Below, piece after piece: positions 1 to 9,575 of a stretch of DNA of 64,000 nt. Below the pieces are notes generated by a model that saw nothing but the letters and a program-made list of their open reading frames with translations, did not search any database and was not told the origin of the DNA. Made by a program: the position numbers and the translations under genes. The stretch lies in the NCBI GenBank assembly GCA_964473105.1, contig CAYYNQ010000103.1, positions 21,032 to 85,031 on the forward strand, read 5' to 3'. The DNA comes from CAYYNQ01 sp964473105 (lineage in GTDB: Bacteria; Sumerlaeota; Sumerlaeia; MVZB01). Within the stretch, counting starts at the first letter, position 1. Every line of letters begins with the position of its first letter.

Positions 1-276
1 CCAGAGGGCCAGTCCTACTTTAATCCGACCGGAAATAGCGGACTGGCAAAAGGAGGGAGCGGTGATGTCCTGACAGGCCTTGTTTCGGGGTTGCTTGCCC
101 AAGGGATTGGGGGGGTATCAGCAGCCTGCTTGGGGGTATTTCTGCATGGGCTGGCGGCCGATATTGCATTGAAGAAAATGAGCAGTCGGGCAATGTTGCC
201 TTCGGATGTGATCGAGGCGCTAGGCCCGGCATTTCTGAGGCTTGAAGATATAGGGAAGTCATCACGCATGTTCTGA
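1..276 (+). CDS. nnrD: ADP/ATP-dependent NAD(P)H-hydrate dehydratase, C-terminal part
   Basis: This is the C-terminal 91 residues of the repair enzyme that dehydrates NAD(P)HX back to NAD(P)H; the gene starts before the window. The frame is open from base 1 and carries the family's hallmark stretch NPTGNSGLAKGGSGDVLTG, the conserved GGSGDVLTG glycine/aspartate loop of the ribokinase-like fold, followed by the helix GLLAQG. The end, with a loosely conserved tail after residue 80, is where the family usually stops. In many bacteria the enzyme is fused behind an NAD(P)HX epimerase (YjeF_N) domain; that part cannot be seen here. hemW begins 2 bases after the stop, so the two are probably cotranscribed. 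Family assignment is firm. Confidence 0.9.
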   Translation, partial: PEGQSYFNPTGNSGLAKGGSGDVLTGLVSGLLAQGIGGVSAACLGVFLHGLAADIALKKMSSRAMLPSDVIEALGPAFLRLEDIGKSSRMF

Positions 277-278
277 AT

Positions 279-1490
279 ATGTTCCTGCCTGCGATTGATC
301 CTGAGATGCCAAACAAAGGTGTAAAGAAATTGAATGCCATTGCCAACATGGGGGGGGTTTATATTCACTGGCCGTTCTGCGAACGCAAGTGCCCCTATTG
401 TGATTTTCATACCTTTGGAGCGGAACACCCGAATTCGGGCTTTGCCGCTTCATACCATGCAGCTTTGATCCGGGACATTGAAAGCCTCGGTGAATTTTTG
501 GGTTGGGATGAACCGGCGCGGGTTGACACGATATATTTCGGCGGCGGAACGCCCGGCCTGATGGGGGCGCGATTTCTTGAGAGTCTGATGCGTTCGCTGG
601 AACAGGTATTCAGAGTTGAGGCAGGGCCCGAGATAACGATCGAGATCAACCCGGTCTCAGCTGAAATCATCGGTCTTGATGGAATGCTGGCAAGCGGCAT
701 CAATCGCGTCAGCATCGGATGCCAATCATTCAACGACCGGTTGCTTGGGCAGCTGGGCCGTCTTCATGATGGCATTACCACGCGCCGATCCCTCGATCAT
801 ATTTGTAGCCTTGGATTAGGGAATATTTCCATGGATCTAATGTTCGGTGTTCCGACCCAGACCCCCGATGAATTTCTTGATGATCTTGAAATTCTGCTGT
901 CGTATCAACCCGAACATATCTCGGCTTACAATCTGACAGTCCATGAAGATACGCCGTTTGGTCATCGGCATAGGGAGGGAAAGTTGTGTCTTCCGAATGA
1001 ATCGGAACAGGTTATCATGTTCGAGACATTGATGGACAGGCTTGATGAAGCGGGTTACGAGCATTATGAAGTATCGAATTGGTGCCGTTCCGGAATGCAG
1101 AGCCGTCACAACTCAAAATACTGGAGCGAGTGCAACCTGTTTGCCGCCGGCATATCCGCGCGGGGTGTGTATAATGGCATGCGTTATGAGGTCCTCGCAG
1201 ATCTGAAGAAATACATCGATTATGGCGCAACGGAGATCAGGGGGGGGCTGGATGCACCGGTGGGTGATCGATCCAGAGAGGGTGAAATCATGATGCTTGC
1301 AATGAGGCGTGTCAAGGGTGTCAGCTGGAAGGAACTGGCGGCGTGGTCGGGATGTGATATAAGGGAATACTATCGGACTGAACTGAAACATCTGGTTGAA
1401 GAAAACTTGGTCGAAACCAGCATGGTTGGAATCAGGCCTACCCGGCAGGGTATCCTGATGAATGACAGTGTTGCACTAAGGTTCTTCTGA
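279..1490 (+). CDS. hemW: Heme chaperone HemW (radical SAM, coproporphyrinogen oxidase-like)
   Basis: HemW is a radical SAM protein of the HemN family that binds heme and is thought to deliver it to respiratory enzymes; it lacks coproporphyrinogen oxidase activity. The cluster motif CxxxCxxC (C34-ERK-C38-PY-C41 from this start) follows IHWPF, as in HemW. FGGGTPGL, the SAM-binding glycine motif, and a HemW-type C-terminal winged-helix region are present. A separate true HemN lies near 62 kb, which supports assigning this copy as HemW. The ATG at 279 sits 2 bases after the nnrD stop and would be translationally coupled. Family homology begins only at the Met at 348 (MGGVYIHWPFC), so 306 or 348 are equally possible starts; none has a clear Shine-Dalgarno. 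Length of 380-403 aa is normal. Confidence 0.9.
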   Translation: MFLPAIDPEMPNKGVKKLNAIANMGGVYIHWPFCERKCPYCDFHTFGAEHPNSGFAASYHAALIRDIESLGEFLGWDEPARVDTIYFGGGTPGLMGARFLESLMRSLEQVFRVEAGPEITIEINPVSAEIIGLDGMLASGINRVSIGCQSFNDRLLGQLGRLHDGITTRRSLDHICSLGLGNISMDLMFGVPTQTPDEFLDDLEILLSYQPEHISAYNLTVHEDTPFGHRHREGKLCLPNESEQVIMFETLMDRLDEAGYEHYEVSNWCRSGMQSRHNSKYWSECNLFAAGISARGVYNGMRYEVLADLKKYIDYGATEIRGGLDAPVGDRSREGEIMMLAMRRVKGVSWKELAAWSGCDIREYYRTELKHLVEENLVETSMVGIRPTRQGILMNDSVALRFF

Positions 1491-1970
1491 GTGGAAATTC
1501 TATCATGACACATGCAGGCTTGGGGTCACCCCTTTTGGGATTTCCAATTCTTTTGGCCCATTCAGATCCTTGGCCGCCTTTGTTTATCCCGGAAGAAGGA
1601 AATCTTAGGGTGAGCAACATGGATAGGTGTATGTTCTGTCCATCTGGCTCTAACGGTTGGGGATTATTTCCCGGAAGCCACGCTGGACTGATTCGCTTCA
1701 GGATAGTTATGGCGTAGGCCAAGCGGAAGGCTTATTCAGGATTCAAGAGCACGATACTGCAAATGTGGATGTTGGGTTACGATCCGGGTTCTCCGGATTG
1801 AAGTCGTTTTTTTTAAGCTGATGATGTTATTCTGTTTAACGCGTCTTTGTGTTAAAAAGACGTCCGTGACTGAAGAGACAGGGCTGTCCAAACATTATTC
1901 TCGTTCCCGGTTTCATGATGACCTGTGTATTCATGGCCCGATCGTGTATCGGTCAAAGGACGAATCAAAA
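1491..1970. other. Intergenic stretch without a recognisable gene
   Basis: I see no family-like translation on either strand. It contains a run of eight T at 1808-1815 and, just after, a 7-bp inverted repeat (CGTCTTT at 1842-1848 with AAAGACG at 1856-1862, 7-base loop). No T-run follows the second arm, so it is not a clear terminator; it might belong to the leader of the downstream transporter remnant. The ribosome-binding site for that gene is AAAGGA at 1955-1960. Confidence 0.5.
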
Positions 1971-2803
1971 ATGGATCGACTCCAGGGTTTTCTGGGCATG
2001 GCTGTTTTGCTGGGTATTGCATTTCTGCTTTCGAATAATCGGGCACGAATCAACTGGAAGACGATTATTATAGGCGTTGGACTTCAAATTATGCTGGGGG
2101 TTGTGCTGCTGAAAATGGGCCCAGTCTCGAGGGCCTTCCGTCTGCTTGCCGCCAAGGTTGAGGAATTTTTGCGGATGTCTGACCAAGGGGCGAATTTTGT
2201 CTTCGGACCGCTGGTTGACTCTGTCATGCTGTCCAAACTGATCGTGTCGGCACAGAACAATGAATGGGTTCAACAGGTAGACTTTACAGGCGCAGAACTG
2301 GGCATGGGTTTCGTGTTTGCTTTCAAGGTCCTTCCAACTATTATTTTCTTTTCAGCGTTCATATCCGTGATGTATTACTTGGGGGTGATTCAGCACTTGA
2401 TACGTGGTGTTGCGTGGATGATGAGGAAAACGATGGGAACCAGCGGCAGTGAGACACTCTCCTGTTCAGGAAACATCTTTGTAGGACAGACCGAGGGTTC
2501 GCTTCTGATTAGGCCCTATCTGGGCAAGATGACCCAGTCCGAGTTGTGTACAGTGATGTGTGGAGGCTTTGCCACAATTGCCGGAGGTGTGATGGCGGGG
2601 GTTTGGATGAAAAATCCGTGATTATTGCAACATATGCCTTTTGTGGGTTTGCGAATTTTGCGTCGATTGGGATCCAGATCGGCGGGATCAGTGTTCTGGC
2701 CCCGAATCGGCGACAAGACCTTTCAAAATTGGCGCTGAAGGCAATGCTAGGCGGTGCCCTTGCATCGTGGATGACGGCAACGATTTCCGGGATGCTGATG
2801 TGA
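1971..2803 (+). pseudogene. Concentrative nucleoside transporter NupC, internal deletion and frameshift
   Basis: The first frame (1971-2621) gives a normal N-terminal two-thirds of a CNT-family Na+/H+-nucleoside symporter. It has membrane helices from residue 5, the QGANFVFG motif, FAFKVLPTIIFFS, and the GxTE-like GQTEGSLLIRPYLGKMTQSE loop. It runs to GGFATIAGGVMAGV, then leaves the family and stops. The last helices continue in another frame from about 2597: SVIIATYAFCGFANFASIG and IQIGGISVLAPNRR, ending with TATISGMLM. In intact homologues roughly 130-140 residues separate these parts. One deletion with a frame change explains the picture; a collapsed assembly would look the same. A strong AAAGGA precedes the ATG. 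Its place before two beta-amino-acid catabolic genes fits uptake of pyrimidine nucleosides. As written it cannot make a functional transporter. Confidence 0.85.
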
Positions 2804-2938
2804 TCTTCCTGAAGCAGGGATGACTTTTGTTCTCGGCCCGTTTACGGTGGAATCCAGGATCCCCAGACTTTGGATTCGAACCTCAAGAAAAAATCGGCAC
2901 TGTCATCATTGCGGAGACGATATCGAAAGGTTGGAGAC

Positions 2939-4294
2939 ATGACGGAAACATCCATGCTTAAAGTTCAGATGCCAGCTTGTGATTACCAGCCTCCGCAATA
3001 TACTGGCCCGAGCCGCGAGGATGTCTTGACGATGAGACAACAGTATGCCAACCCGGCTATATTCACCCTCTACAGCGAACCACTGATGATTGTTGATGGT
3101 TATATGCAGTGGATGTTCGATGAGACAGGTCGACGCTACCTGGACCTGTTTGCTGGAATCGTGACCGTTTCGTGTGGGCACTGCCATCCAAAGGTGGTCC
3201 AGGCTATCAGGGGTCAAATGGACCGTATCCAACACATGACAACGATCTACCTACATCCGAATATGGCGACATACGCAAAAAAACTCGCGTCAAAACTTCC
3301 GAATGGACTGGATGTCATTTACTTCGTCAACAGTGGCAGCGAGGCCAATGACCTTGCTATCACAATGGCACGCCTCTACACAGGGCATTGGGATGTCATC
3401 GCACTGCAGAACGGTTACCACGGAGGCTCCTACAGTACGATGGGCCTAACTTCACTGTATACTTGGAAGTACCCGATGCCGCAGTCACCGGGGATCCATC
3501 ACGCACCCAATCCAGACCCATACCGGTCACCTTTCCAAGGCACGCCGGATGCAATCGCACATATAGCCGCTGAGGAGATTCATCAGATCATACGGTATAG
3601 CACGCCGGGTCGTGTTGCGGCATATATCGGCGAGCCGCTTCAGGGAGTTGGCGGTGTCACCGGCAGTGCCGATAATTACATAGCAGAGGTCTATGAAATC
3701 ACGCGCCGCCACGGTGGATTATGCATTTCTGATGAAGTACAGACGGGCTTTGGCCGGACGGGTGATCATTACTGGGGGTTCCAGAATTGGGGTGTTGTCC
3801 CGGATATTGTGACGATGGCCAAGGGGATCGGAAACGGAGTGCCGCTGGGTGCGGTAGCGACACGAATGGATGTTGCGGAGGTCCTCAGCCAGCGCACACA
3901 TTTCAACACGTTTGGCGGAAATCCCGTATGTATGGCAGCCGGTGAAGCAGTAATTGACATTATCGATGAAGAGGGTTTACAGGAGAACAGCCGGATTGTT
4001 GGCACCTATTTCAAGGCCGGTTTGGAGAAACTGATGGATCGTCATCGGTTGATTGGGGATGTCCGTGGTATGGGTTTGATGCTTGGGGTTGAGTTGGTCC
4101 GCGACCGAGATACGAAGGAGCCAGCAAGGGAGGAAACCTTGGATGTGTTGGAGCATGCACGCGAGATGGGAGTGCTGATTGGGAAGGGTGGACTGTTCGG
4201 CAACATTCTACGGATCAAGCCGCCGATGTGCATTACACGGGAGGATGCAGAATTCGCATTGGAAGTTCTTGACAAGGTATTCGCGCGGACATGA
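2939..4294 (+). CDS. Class III aminotransferase, AGXT2-like (alanine-glyoxylate / beta-amino acid type)
   Basis: This PLP-dependent class III (fold type I) aminotransferase most resembles mitochondrial AGXT2, which moves amino groups from alanine, beta-alanine or 3-aminoisobutyrate to glyoxylate or pyruvate. Visible motifs are the NSGSEAND phosphate-binding loop, SDEVQTGFGRTG with the pyridine-nitrogen Asp (about residue 265), and the Schiff-base Lys in MAKGIGNG (about residue 295). THFNTFGGNPV closes the site. The start chosen is the ATG preceded by AAAGG (2926-2930); an upstream ATG at 2870 would add 23 basic residues without a ribosome-binding site. A CoA-acylating semialdehyde dehydrogenase follows 35 bases later and would oxidise the malonate- or methylmalonate-semialdehyde product. 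The exact amino donor is inferred from this context. Confidence 0.88.
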   Translation: MTETSMLKVQMPACDYQPPQYTGPSREDVLTMRQQYANPAIFTLYSEPLMIVDGYMQWMFDETGRRYLDLFAGIVTVSCGHCHPKVVQAIRGQMDRIQHMTTIYLHPNMATYAKKLASKLPNGLDVIYFVNSGSEANDLAITMARLYTGHWDVIALQNGYHGGSYSTMGLTSLYTWKYPMPQSPGIHHAPNPDPYRSPFQGTPDAIAHIAAEEIHQIIRYSTPGRVAAYIGEPLQGVGGVTGSADNYIAEVYEITRRHGGLCISDEVQTGFGRTGDHYWGFQNWGVVPDIVTMAKGIGNGVPLGAVATRMDVAEVLSQRTHFNTFGGNPVCMAAGEAVIDIIDEEGLQENSRIVGTYFKAGLEKLMDRHRLIGDVRGMGLMLGVELVRDRDTKEPAREETLDVLEHAREMGVLIGKGGLFGNILRIKPPMCITREDAEFALEVLDKVFART

Positions 4295-4329
4295 ACTACA
4301 TGACGGTGTCATTAGAAATGAGTTAAACA

Positions 4330-5823
4330 ATGGACCGATATAACAGGGTGGGTTCAGCATCTGAGCCTGGAAAAATATTATCTAATTACATCAATGGCCG
4401 TAGAATATCATCGAAAACAACGCGGGTACTTCCACTTCATTCCCCAGGGTCAGGCAGAATAATTGCGGAGGTCCCGCTATCTACCGATCTGGATCTTGAA
4501 GAGGCGGTCCGGACAGCACCCTTGGCTCAACTGAAATGGGGCGAGCAGACGTTCAGGGACCGCGCCCAGGTTCTGTTCCGGAGAAAATCGCTGATCGAAT
4601 CTAGGATCGATGAGCTGGCTACGGTGGTCAGCTTGGAAAACGGGAAGACGCTGGAGGAGTCGCAGGCCAGTATCCTTCGTGGGATCGAGTGCATTGAATT
4701 CGCGACCAGTCTTCCACAGCTTTCACCCGGCAGGGTACTTCAAGTCGGTCGCGGGGTTGAATGCAAACTGGTCAGATATCCGCTTGGGGTCGTGGCGGGA
4801 ATCACACCGTTCAACTTCCCATTCATGGTTCCGTTGTGGATGGCGCCAATGGCTATCGGTCTTGGCAATGCTTTCATCCTGAAGCCCTCGGAACAGACCC
4901 CATTGTCTGCAATGGAGTTGGCAAATATTTTCGGGGAGGCCGGATTGCCTGATGGCTTGTTCTCAGTTGTCCATGGTGACCGCGAAGTGGTCGAGGCACT
5001 TTGTGACCATTCGCAAATCAAGGCCTTGGGTTTTGTGGGTTCCAGCCGTGTTGGGCGGCTTGTCTACACACGCGGCACTGCATCCGGAAAGCAGGTGCGT
5101 GCGATGGGTGGTGCCAAGAATCACCTGATTGTGGTTCCCGATGCCGAACCTGAGATGACGTCAGACAATGTGGTTGCGTCTGTTGTTGGATGCGCAGGTC
5201 AGCGGTGTATGGCTGCCAGCGTGATGCTGGCAGTCGGCGATGTGGATCACATCGTGGAGAAGATTCACAAAAAAATGGGTCATGTCGTCGCGGGCAGTGA
5301 TATTGGGGCCGTAATCAGCAGTCAGGCGAGAGATCGGATTGTGGGTTATCTTGAACGGGCTGAAAAAAAAGGTGCAAAACTTACGTTAGACGGTCGAGAA
5401 CTTGTCGCCGCCGATGCCCCAAGCGGCGGATATTACATCGGCCCGTCAATTATCGACCACGCATTTCCCGAACATGAGGCCTCTTGTGAAGAAATATTCG
5501 GTCCGACACTGACCATTATACGGTGTGAGACACTGGATAAGGCCCTCGAGATCGAGAACAACAGCCACTATGGTAATGCGGCATCGATATACACGAGCGA
5601 CGGGAGGGTTGCGCAGCATTTTTCCGAGAATGCCAATTCCGGTATGTTGGGCGTTAATATAGGCGTCCCGGTACCGAGGGAACCGTTCCCGTTCGGCGGG
5701 TGGAACGCGAGCGCCTTTGGTGACGGCGATATATCCGGTGCGGGTGCGATAGACTTTTGGACGCGTGCGAAGAAAATCACGACCAAATGGTCGGATGAAT
5801 TCAGGAGGGACTGGAGTAGCTGA
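4330..5823 (+). CDS. mmsA: CoA-acylating methylmalonate-semialdehyde dehydrogenase
   Basis: This ALDH-superfamily enzyme converts methylmalonate semialdehyde (or malonate semialdehyde) plus CoA and NAD+ to propionyl-CoA (or acetyl-CoA) and CO2/bicarbonate. N-terminal YINGRR and HSPGSGRIIAEVP are typical of the MMSDH branch. GITPFNFPFMVPLWM and ILKPSEQTP form the NAD site, and CAGQRCMAAS carries the catalytic Cys (C293). FGPTLTIIR and the C-terminal FPFGGWNASAFGDG complete the fold. In place of the usual P at the start of the PFPFGG motif is REPFPFGG. Length (497 aa) is normal. It lies 35 bases after the aminotransferase, so the pair probably forms one operon for the lower part of beta-alanine/3-aminoisobutyrate, and hence pyrimidine, or valine breakdown. 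Confidence 0.93.
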   Translation: MDRYNRVGSASEPGKILSNYINGRRISSKTTRVLPLHSPGSGRIIAEVPLSTDLDLEEAVRTAPLAQLKWGEQTFRDRAQVLFRRKSLIESRIDELATVVSLENGKTLEESQASILRGIECIEFATSLPQLSPGRVLQVGRGVECKLVRYPLGVVAGITPFNFPFMVPLWMAPMAIGLGNAFILKPSEQTPLSAMELANIFGEAGLPDGLFSVVHGDREVVEALCDHSQIKALGFVGSSRVGRLVYTRGTASGKQVRAMGGAKNHLIVVPDAEPEMTSDNVVASVVGCAGQRCMAASVMLAVGDVDHIVEKIHKKMGHVVAGSDIGAVISSQARDRIVGYLERAEKKGAKLTLDGRELVAADAPSGGYYIGPSIIDHAFPEHEASCEEIFGPTLTIIRCETLDKALEIENNSHYGNAASIYTSDGRVAQHFSENANSGMLGVNIGVPVPREPFPFGGWNASAFGDGDISGAGAIDFWTRAKKITTKWSDEFRRDWSS

Positions 5824-6080
5824 TGCAACTGCCTCCGCTCACCCTGAGGGCTGGCCAGTTAACGTCAGCCATGCGCCATGGGATGGAAACCGGTTGTCTA
5901 CAAGCGGGGTCATAATGACTTCGTTGATGCAGTGATGCCGTCCTGGGCGATTACAGCCGTCCGGATCAGCACTTGGGAGACCTAGGATGAAAGCCCAGAT
6001 TTGAATCGTGTGTGTGGATGGGTTGTGATAGAAAGGTGCGTTGGCGCGAATATTCGGATCCGAGGACATGGAGCGACAGG

Positions 6081-6803
6081 GTGAACGCACCTCGACCCAG
6101 AAAGAAGCAGGGAGCCCTCAAGGGGAGCACGTCCGTCATTGACGGGCAGGGTTCCAGCCCGCTTGCGAAGGATGGGATCCGCATCGATGATCCTGAATGG
6201 CAGAATGATTTCTATCTGCGCCAGCGGCTAAAACGCGCACGGATTCCCCGTCGGTATGCGTCGAAGACTTTAGGGACATTCGATGGCCGTAGCAGCCCAA
6301 TTCTCGGGAACTTGACCAAGGATGCGGAACGATACGCCAAGGGTTTCAACTTTGAGGTGGAGTATCCACGTGGCTTGCTGATGGAGGGACCTGTCGGTTG
6401 TGGAAAGAGCCACATGGCCATCGCAATTCTGCGTGAGATCATCCGGAAAGGATACAGCGGGCTTTATTATAATTCACCCGATCTGCTGCGAGATATCCGG
6501 GCAACATTTTCAAAGGGAAGCCAGATCACCGAGGATGACCTTCTTGAGGAGGTCACGACGATCGATATGTTGGTGTTCGATGACATGGGGGCCGAGATGT
6601 GCACAAATTTTGTCCTCGACCGATTCTATTTGATTATCAATGAACGTTATACTGACTGTAAGCCAGTGATAATCACAACCAATCTCTCACGTGAAGAACT
6701 GAAGAACCGGCTGGGTGAGCGTATTTTCAGCCGGATATTTGAGATGTGTACACCATTTGGTCCATTTCCGGAAAAGGACTGGCGGATTGATCATATGTAC
6801 TGA
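6081..6803 (+). CDS. DnaC/DnaI-like AAA+ ATPase
   Basis: This is an AAA+ ATPase of the DnaC/DnaI/IstB group, which includes helicase loaders and transposition helper proteins. Walker A is GPVGCGKS (about residues 103-110), Walker B LVFDDMG, and sensor-1 ITTNLS; an arginine-rich GERIFSRIFEM follows as in DnaC. The region in front of the ATPase core (RLKRARIPRRY) is the usual adaptor helix, but the cysteine-rich zinc segment often found before it is absent. GTG at 6081 is chosen because GGAG lies 7 bases upstream; a GTG at 6012 would extend it by 23 residues. No transposase neighbours it, so a helicase-loader role is favoured over IstB. The stretch between mmsA and this gene contains nothing I recognise. 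Confidence 0.78.
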   Translation: MNAPRPRKKQGALKGSTSVIDGQGSSPLAKDGIRIDDPEWQNDFYLRQRLKRARIPRRYASKTLGTFDGRSSPILGNLTKDAERYAKGFNFEVEYPRGLLMEGPVGCGKSHMAIAILREIIRKGYSGLYYNSPDLLRDIRATFSKGSQITEDDLLEEVTTIDMLVFDDMGAEMCTNFVLDRFYLIINERYTDCKPVIITTNLSREELKNRLGERIFSRIFEMCTPFGPFPEKDWRIDHMY

Positions 6804-6875
6804 ACCATCCATGCGAAGGTTGTGATGTATGGAATAATTCCCGTTCCCTGAAAATTCAGTCCAAGGATCTCGTTT

Positions 6876-7841
6876 GTGTCTGATCCAAAATATGCAGTTA
6901 TAATACCGAACTGGAATGGGGAGGAATTTATCGAGCGTTGCCTAGGTTCGGTGATGTCCGCCGCACATGACTTGGATCGCCTGGGTGGCGGTCCAATGGA
7001 GTGGATTGTCACTGATGATGCAAGCGAAGATTTATCTCCACAGGTTATACAGGAACGTTATCCTGGGGTGCGTCTTGTCAGATTCAAGCGAAACCGGGGG
7101 TTTGCACGTTCGGTCAATATGGCCATGGAGATGTCCCGTGCTGATTGGGTTTTCTTGCTGAACAATGACCTTGTCCTATCGACGGATTGTCTGTCACGTC
7201 TGGACGAGACACGCAGATCCTTCAAGGAATCGACAGAGCTATTTTCCATTGGGGCACAGACACTTGACTGGTCTACCCGCGAAACCAACCATGGAGGCCA
7301 GAATGCCATATGGCGGGATAGCATGATTGTTCAACAATCATTTCAGTCCGAAGCGGTGGCATCAAGCGATTTCATTCAGGCGGGTGCTTGTCTCATCAAC
7401 AGGTTGCGATTCCTCGAACTCGGAGGTTTTTCGCGAATTTATCACCCGGGTTATTGGGAGGATTATGATCTGGCATTTCAGGCGCGTCGCAGAGGCTGGT
7501 TAAACCTATATGAGCCTCGTGCGATTGCCTGGCACCTTGGCCAGGGGTCGATGAGGCGTCTGCTTGGTGATTATGGCCTGTCAATGGTGCGTAAACGTAA
7601 CCAGCTTTTGTTCCAGTGGTTGAACATCATGGACCGGAGGATGTTGTTGATTCACCTGTTGAGCCTGCCACCGCTTGTTTTTGCGGGAGATCATCGAAAG
7701 GGGGAATGCGGATGGGGCCGGGCGCTGCTGGAGGCTCTTCCGCATTTGAGGGCGGTCTTTTCCATTCGCCGGGACAGACGTGGCCAGTCGGGACAAGTCA
7801 GTGAACGAGAACTTCTGCGGCCACCTTCTGGAACAGCCTGA
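6876..7841 (+). CDS. Family 2 glycosyltransferase
   Basis: This GT-A fold, inverting glycosyltransferase resembles rhamnosyl/galactosyl transferases of cell-surface polysaccharide assembly. It begins YAVIIPNWNG, has the nucleotide-binding DDAS (47-50), the NxGFARSVNMAM motif, and LLNNDLVLS with the metal-binding NND (96-98) replacing the more common DxD. The acceptor-side GFSRIYHPGYWEDYDLAFQA contains the general-base ED pair. It ends with a hydrophobic region (about residues 255-275) that may associate with the membrane. The start is GTG with AAGGA 10 bases before it. It stands alone between the DnaC-like gene and a signalling cluster. A Wzt-like export ATPase a few kilobases downstream suggests a cell-envelope polysaccharide as product, though the sugar is unknown. 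Confidence 0.85.
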   Translation: MSDPKYAVIIPNWNGEEFIERCLGSVMSAAHDLDRLGGGPMEWIVTDDASEDLSPQVIQERYPGVRLVRFKRNRGFARSVNMAMEMSRADWVFLLNNDLVLSTDCLSRLDETRRSFKESTELFSIGAQTLDWSTRETNHGGQNAIWRDSMIVQQSFQSEAVASSDFIQAGACLINRLRFLELGGFSRIYHPGYWEDYDLAFQARRRGWLNLYEPRAIAWHLGQGSMRRLLGDYGLSMVRKRNQLLFQWLNIMDRRMLLIHLLSLPPLVFAGDHRKGECGWGRALLEALPHLRAVFSIRRDRRGQSGQVSERELLRPPSGTA

Positions 7842-8099
7842 ACCACAGCGCTGGGTGCATTGCAGCATGAAATCCTGCTTTCGTGTAAAAATCGATATTA
7901 TACTGCCCGGACAGATGGATGATGAGACTGGAGATGGCCGCAGGATGGGCTTGTAGCAGGGGTGATGTAGAGGGGGGTGTTGACCATCCCCGGCGGATGA
8001 AGGATATTTGAATCTGGGCCCAATTGATTACAGCCGAAGATTCACGTGACGGGAGTCTATCAGGCTGACATAGACATCATGTGAAGGGTTGTTTCCTGC

Positions 8100-9575
8100 A
8101 TGAGCGGTTTTTTCCTCATTTTCGTGCTGTTTGTCGTTGTTGGGCTGATTCTTATGGTCAGCCATCATCTTCGCCAAATGTCCCGACTCAAGGAGAAGGT
8201 GCAGCAGGCCAACAATGAGAAGGATGCGGTCCTGACACTGATTGACAAGCTCGGCGAGAAGATCACGAGCAAGATTGACCTTGATGAGACCTTGGTCATT
8301 CTCACGGAATACATCATCCATGCAACTCATGCGGAATCAGGGGCCGTGTTTTTGGTTAACGCGGACAAGAAGACCCTAAATGCATGTGTTGTGCAGGGCC
8401 CGTTTCCGATACTACGTGAGTCGCAGGATTATGTCATGTCCAAGCCGAAGAATTTGACTGAACGGATCAGGAAGGACCCTATCCGGATGGGTGAGGGCAT
8501 TGTTGGTCATGTTGCTGAAATTGGGGAGGCTCGCCTGATTACCGATGCCGAGGCTGACCCGCTGGTGCCGCATCATGCCTCATTGTCAAATTCATTGCGT
8601 TCATTGATGATCTGCCCGCTGCGGGTCAGAGATGAAGTGCTAGGGGTCTTTGCGATCGTAAATAAGACTGATGGCAGTATCTTTGATGATCGGGATCTGG
8701 ATTTACTTCAGGCCCTGAGTGATCAGGCGGCAGTGACGGTTGACTTGGTAAAACTTTACGACGTACTGAACCGCCAGCAGAGGCTTGAGCATGAACTATC
8801 AGTGGCCCATGAATTCCAGAAGATGCTCCTTCCCAATGAATTCCCGGAACTTTCAGAGTATGATATACATGCTTTTAGCGAGGCGGCAACCACCGTTGGT
8901 GGTGATTTTTTCGATTTTTTCCGCGTAGATGAAGAACATTGGGGCCTGGCTGTTGCCGATGTTGCCGGCAAGGGCATTCCCGGCGCGCTCATCATGGCGA
9001 TGACGCGTGCAGTGCTTCGGGCCGAGTCCCGGGACACCCTTTCACCGTCGACTGTTTTGAAAAGGGTTAATGAAAGGGTTCGGGTTGACACAAAAGACAG
9101 TGTTTTCATTACACTGACCTATGGTATATTGAACATCCGGACGGCGAGATTGACCTTTGTTCGTGCGGGCCATGAACCCATGGTTGTCATGAATGCAAAT
9201 GAGGGGCGTTTCGAGTTGATCAAGCCTGAGGGAATTGCGTTGGGTCTGGTGTCCGGAGAGTTGTTCAGTTGTATCGAAGAGCACGAGATGAGTCTTGGGA
9301 AAGGTGATGCTATTCTTCTATACACCGATGGGGTCGTCGAGGCTATGAACCAGAAGAGTGAAGAATATGGTCGCGACCGTCTAATGGCTCTTTTACGTTC
9401 GATGAATTGTGTCACAGCAAAGAATCTGGTTGAGGATGTAATCGAAGACATTCACCAATTCACGCGTGGCATCCCCCAGCATGATGACATTACCCTGCTG
9501 GCTTTGCGAGTCAGGGATACGGCCGGAATTATGGATCCGGAGAGTTCCGACTGTGGGAATTTAGGAACGTTATGA
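8100..9575 (+). CDS. Membrane-anchored GAF / SpoIIE-type (PP2C) serine phosphatase
   Basis: This is an RsbU/RsbP-like phosphatase predicted to dephosphorylate an anti-anti-sigma (STAS) protein. Residues 4-21 form one membrane anchor, followed by a coiled linker (25-50), a GAF sensor domain (about 55-220) and a PP2C/SpoIIE domain (about 245-475). The phosphatase metal motifs are visible: VGGDFFDFF (266-274), VADVAGKGIPGAL (285-297), YTDGVVEA and the C-terminal QHDDITLLAL. GAF input may sense a small molecule or redox state, but ligand residues cannot be inferred. The natural partner, a STAS gene, lies just downstream only as a remnant, so the phosphatase may have lost its local substrate. The next intact gene is a histidine kinase. 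Confidence 0.9.
   Translation: MSGFFLIFVLFVVVGLILMVSHHLRQMSRLKEKVQQANNEKDAVLTLIDKLGEKITSKIDLDETLVILTEYIIHATHAESGAVFLVNADKKTLNACVVQGPFPILRESQDYVMSKPKNLTERIRKDPIRMGEGIVGHVAEIGEARLITDAEADPLVPHHASLSNSLRSLMICPLRVRDEVLGVFAIVNKTDGSIFDDRDLDLLQALSDQAAVTVDLVKLYDVLNRQQRLEHELSVAHEFQKMLLPNEFPELSEYDIHAFSEAATTVGGDFFDFFRVDEEHWGLAVADVAGKGIPGALIMAMTRAVLRAESRDTLSPSTVLKRVNERVRVDTKDSVFITLTYGILNIRTARLTFVRAGHEPMVVMNANEGRFELIKPEGIALGLVSGELFSCIEEHEMSLGKGDAILLYTDGVVEAMNQKSEEYGRDRLMALLRSMNCVTAKNLVEDVIEDIHQFTRGIPQHDDITLLALRVRDTAGIMDPESSDCGNLGTL

Noticed and set aside
2865..2885. GGATTCGAACCTC, which looks like the T-loop of a minus-strand tRNA
   Set aside because: The flanking bases do not form a T stem, and no acceptor, D or anticodon stems can be drawn.
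6012..6080. GTG at 6012 as start of the DnaC-like ATPase
   Set aside because: The added 23 residues have no family match and no ribosome-binding site; GTG at 6081 has GGAG at the right distance.
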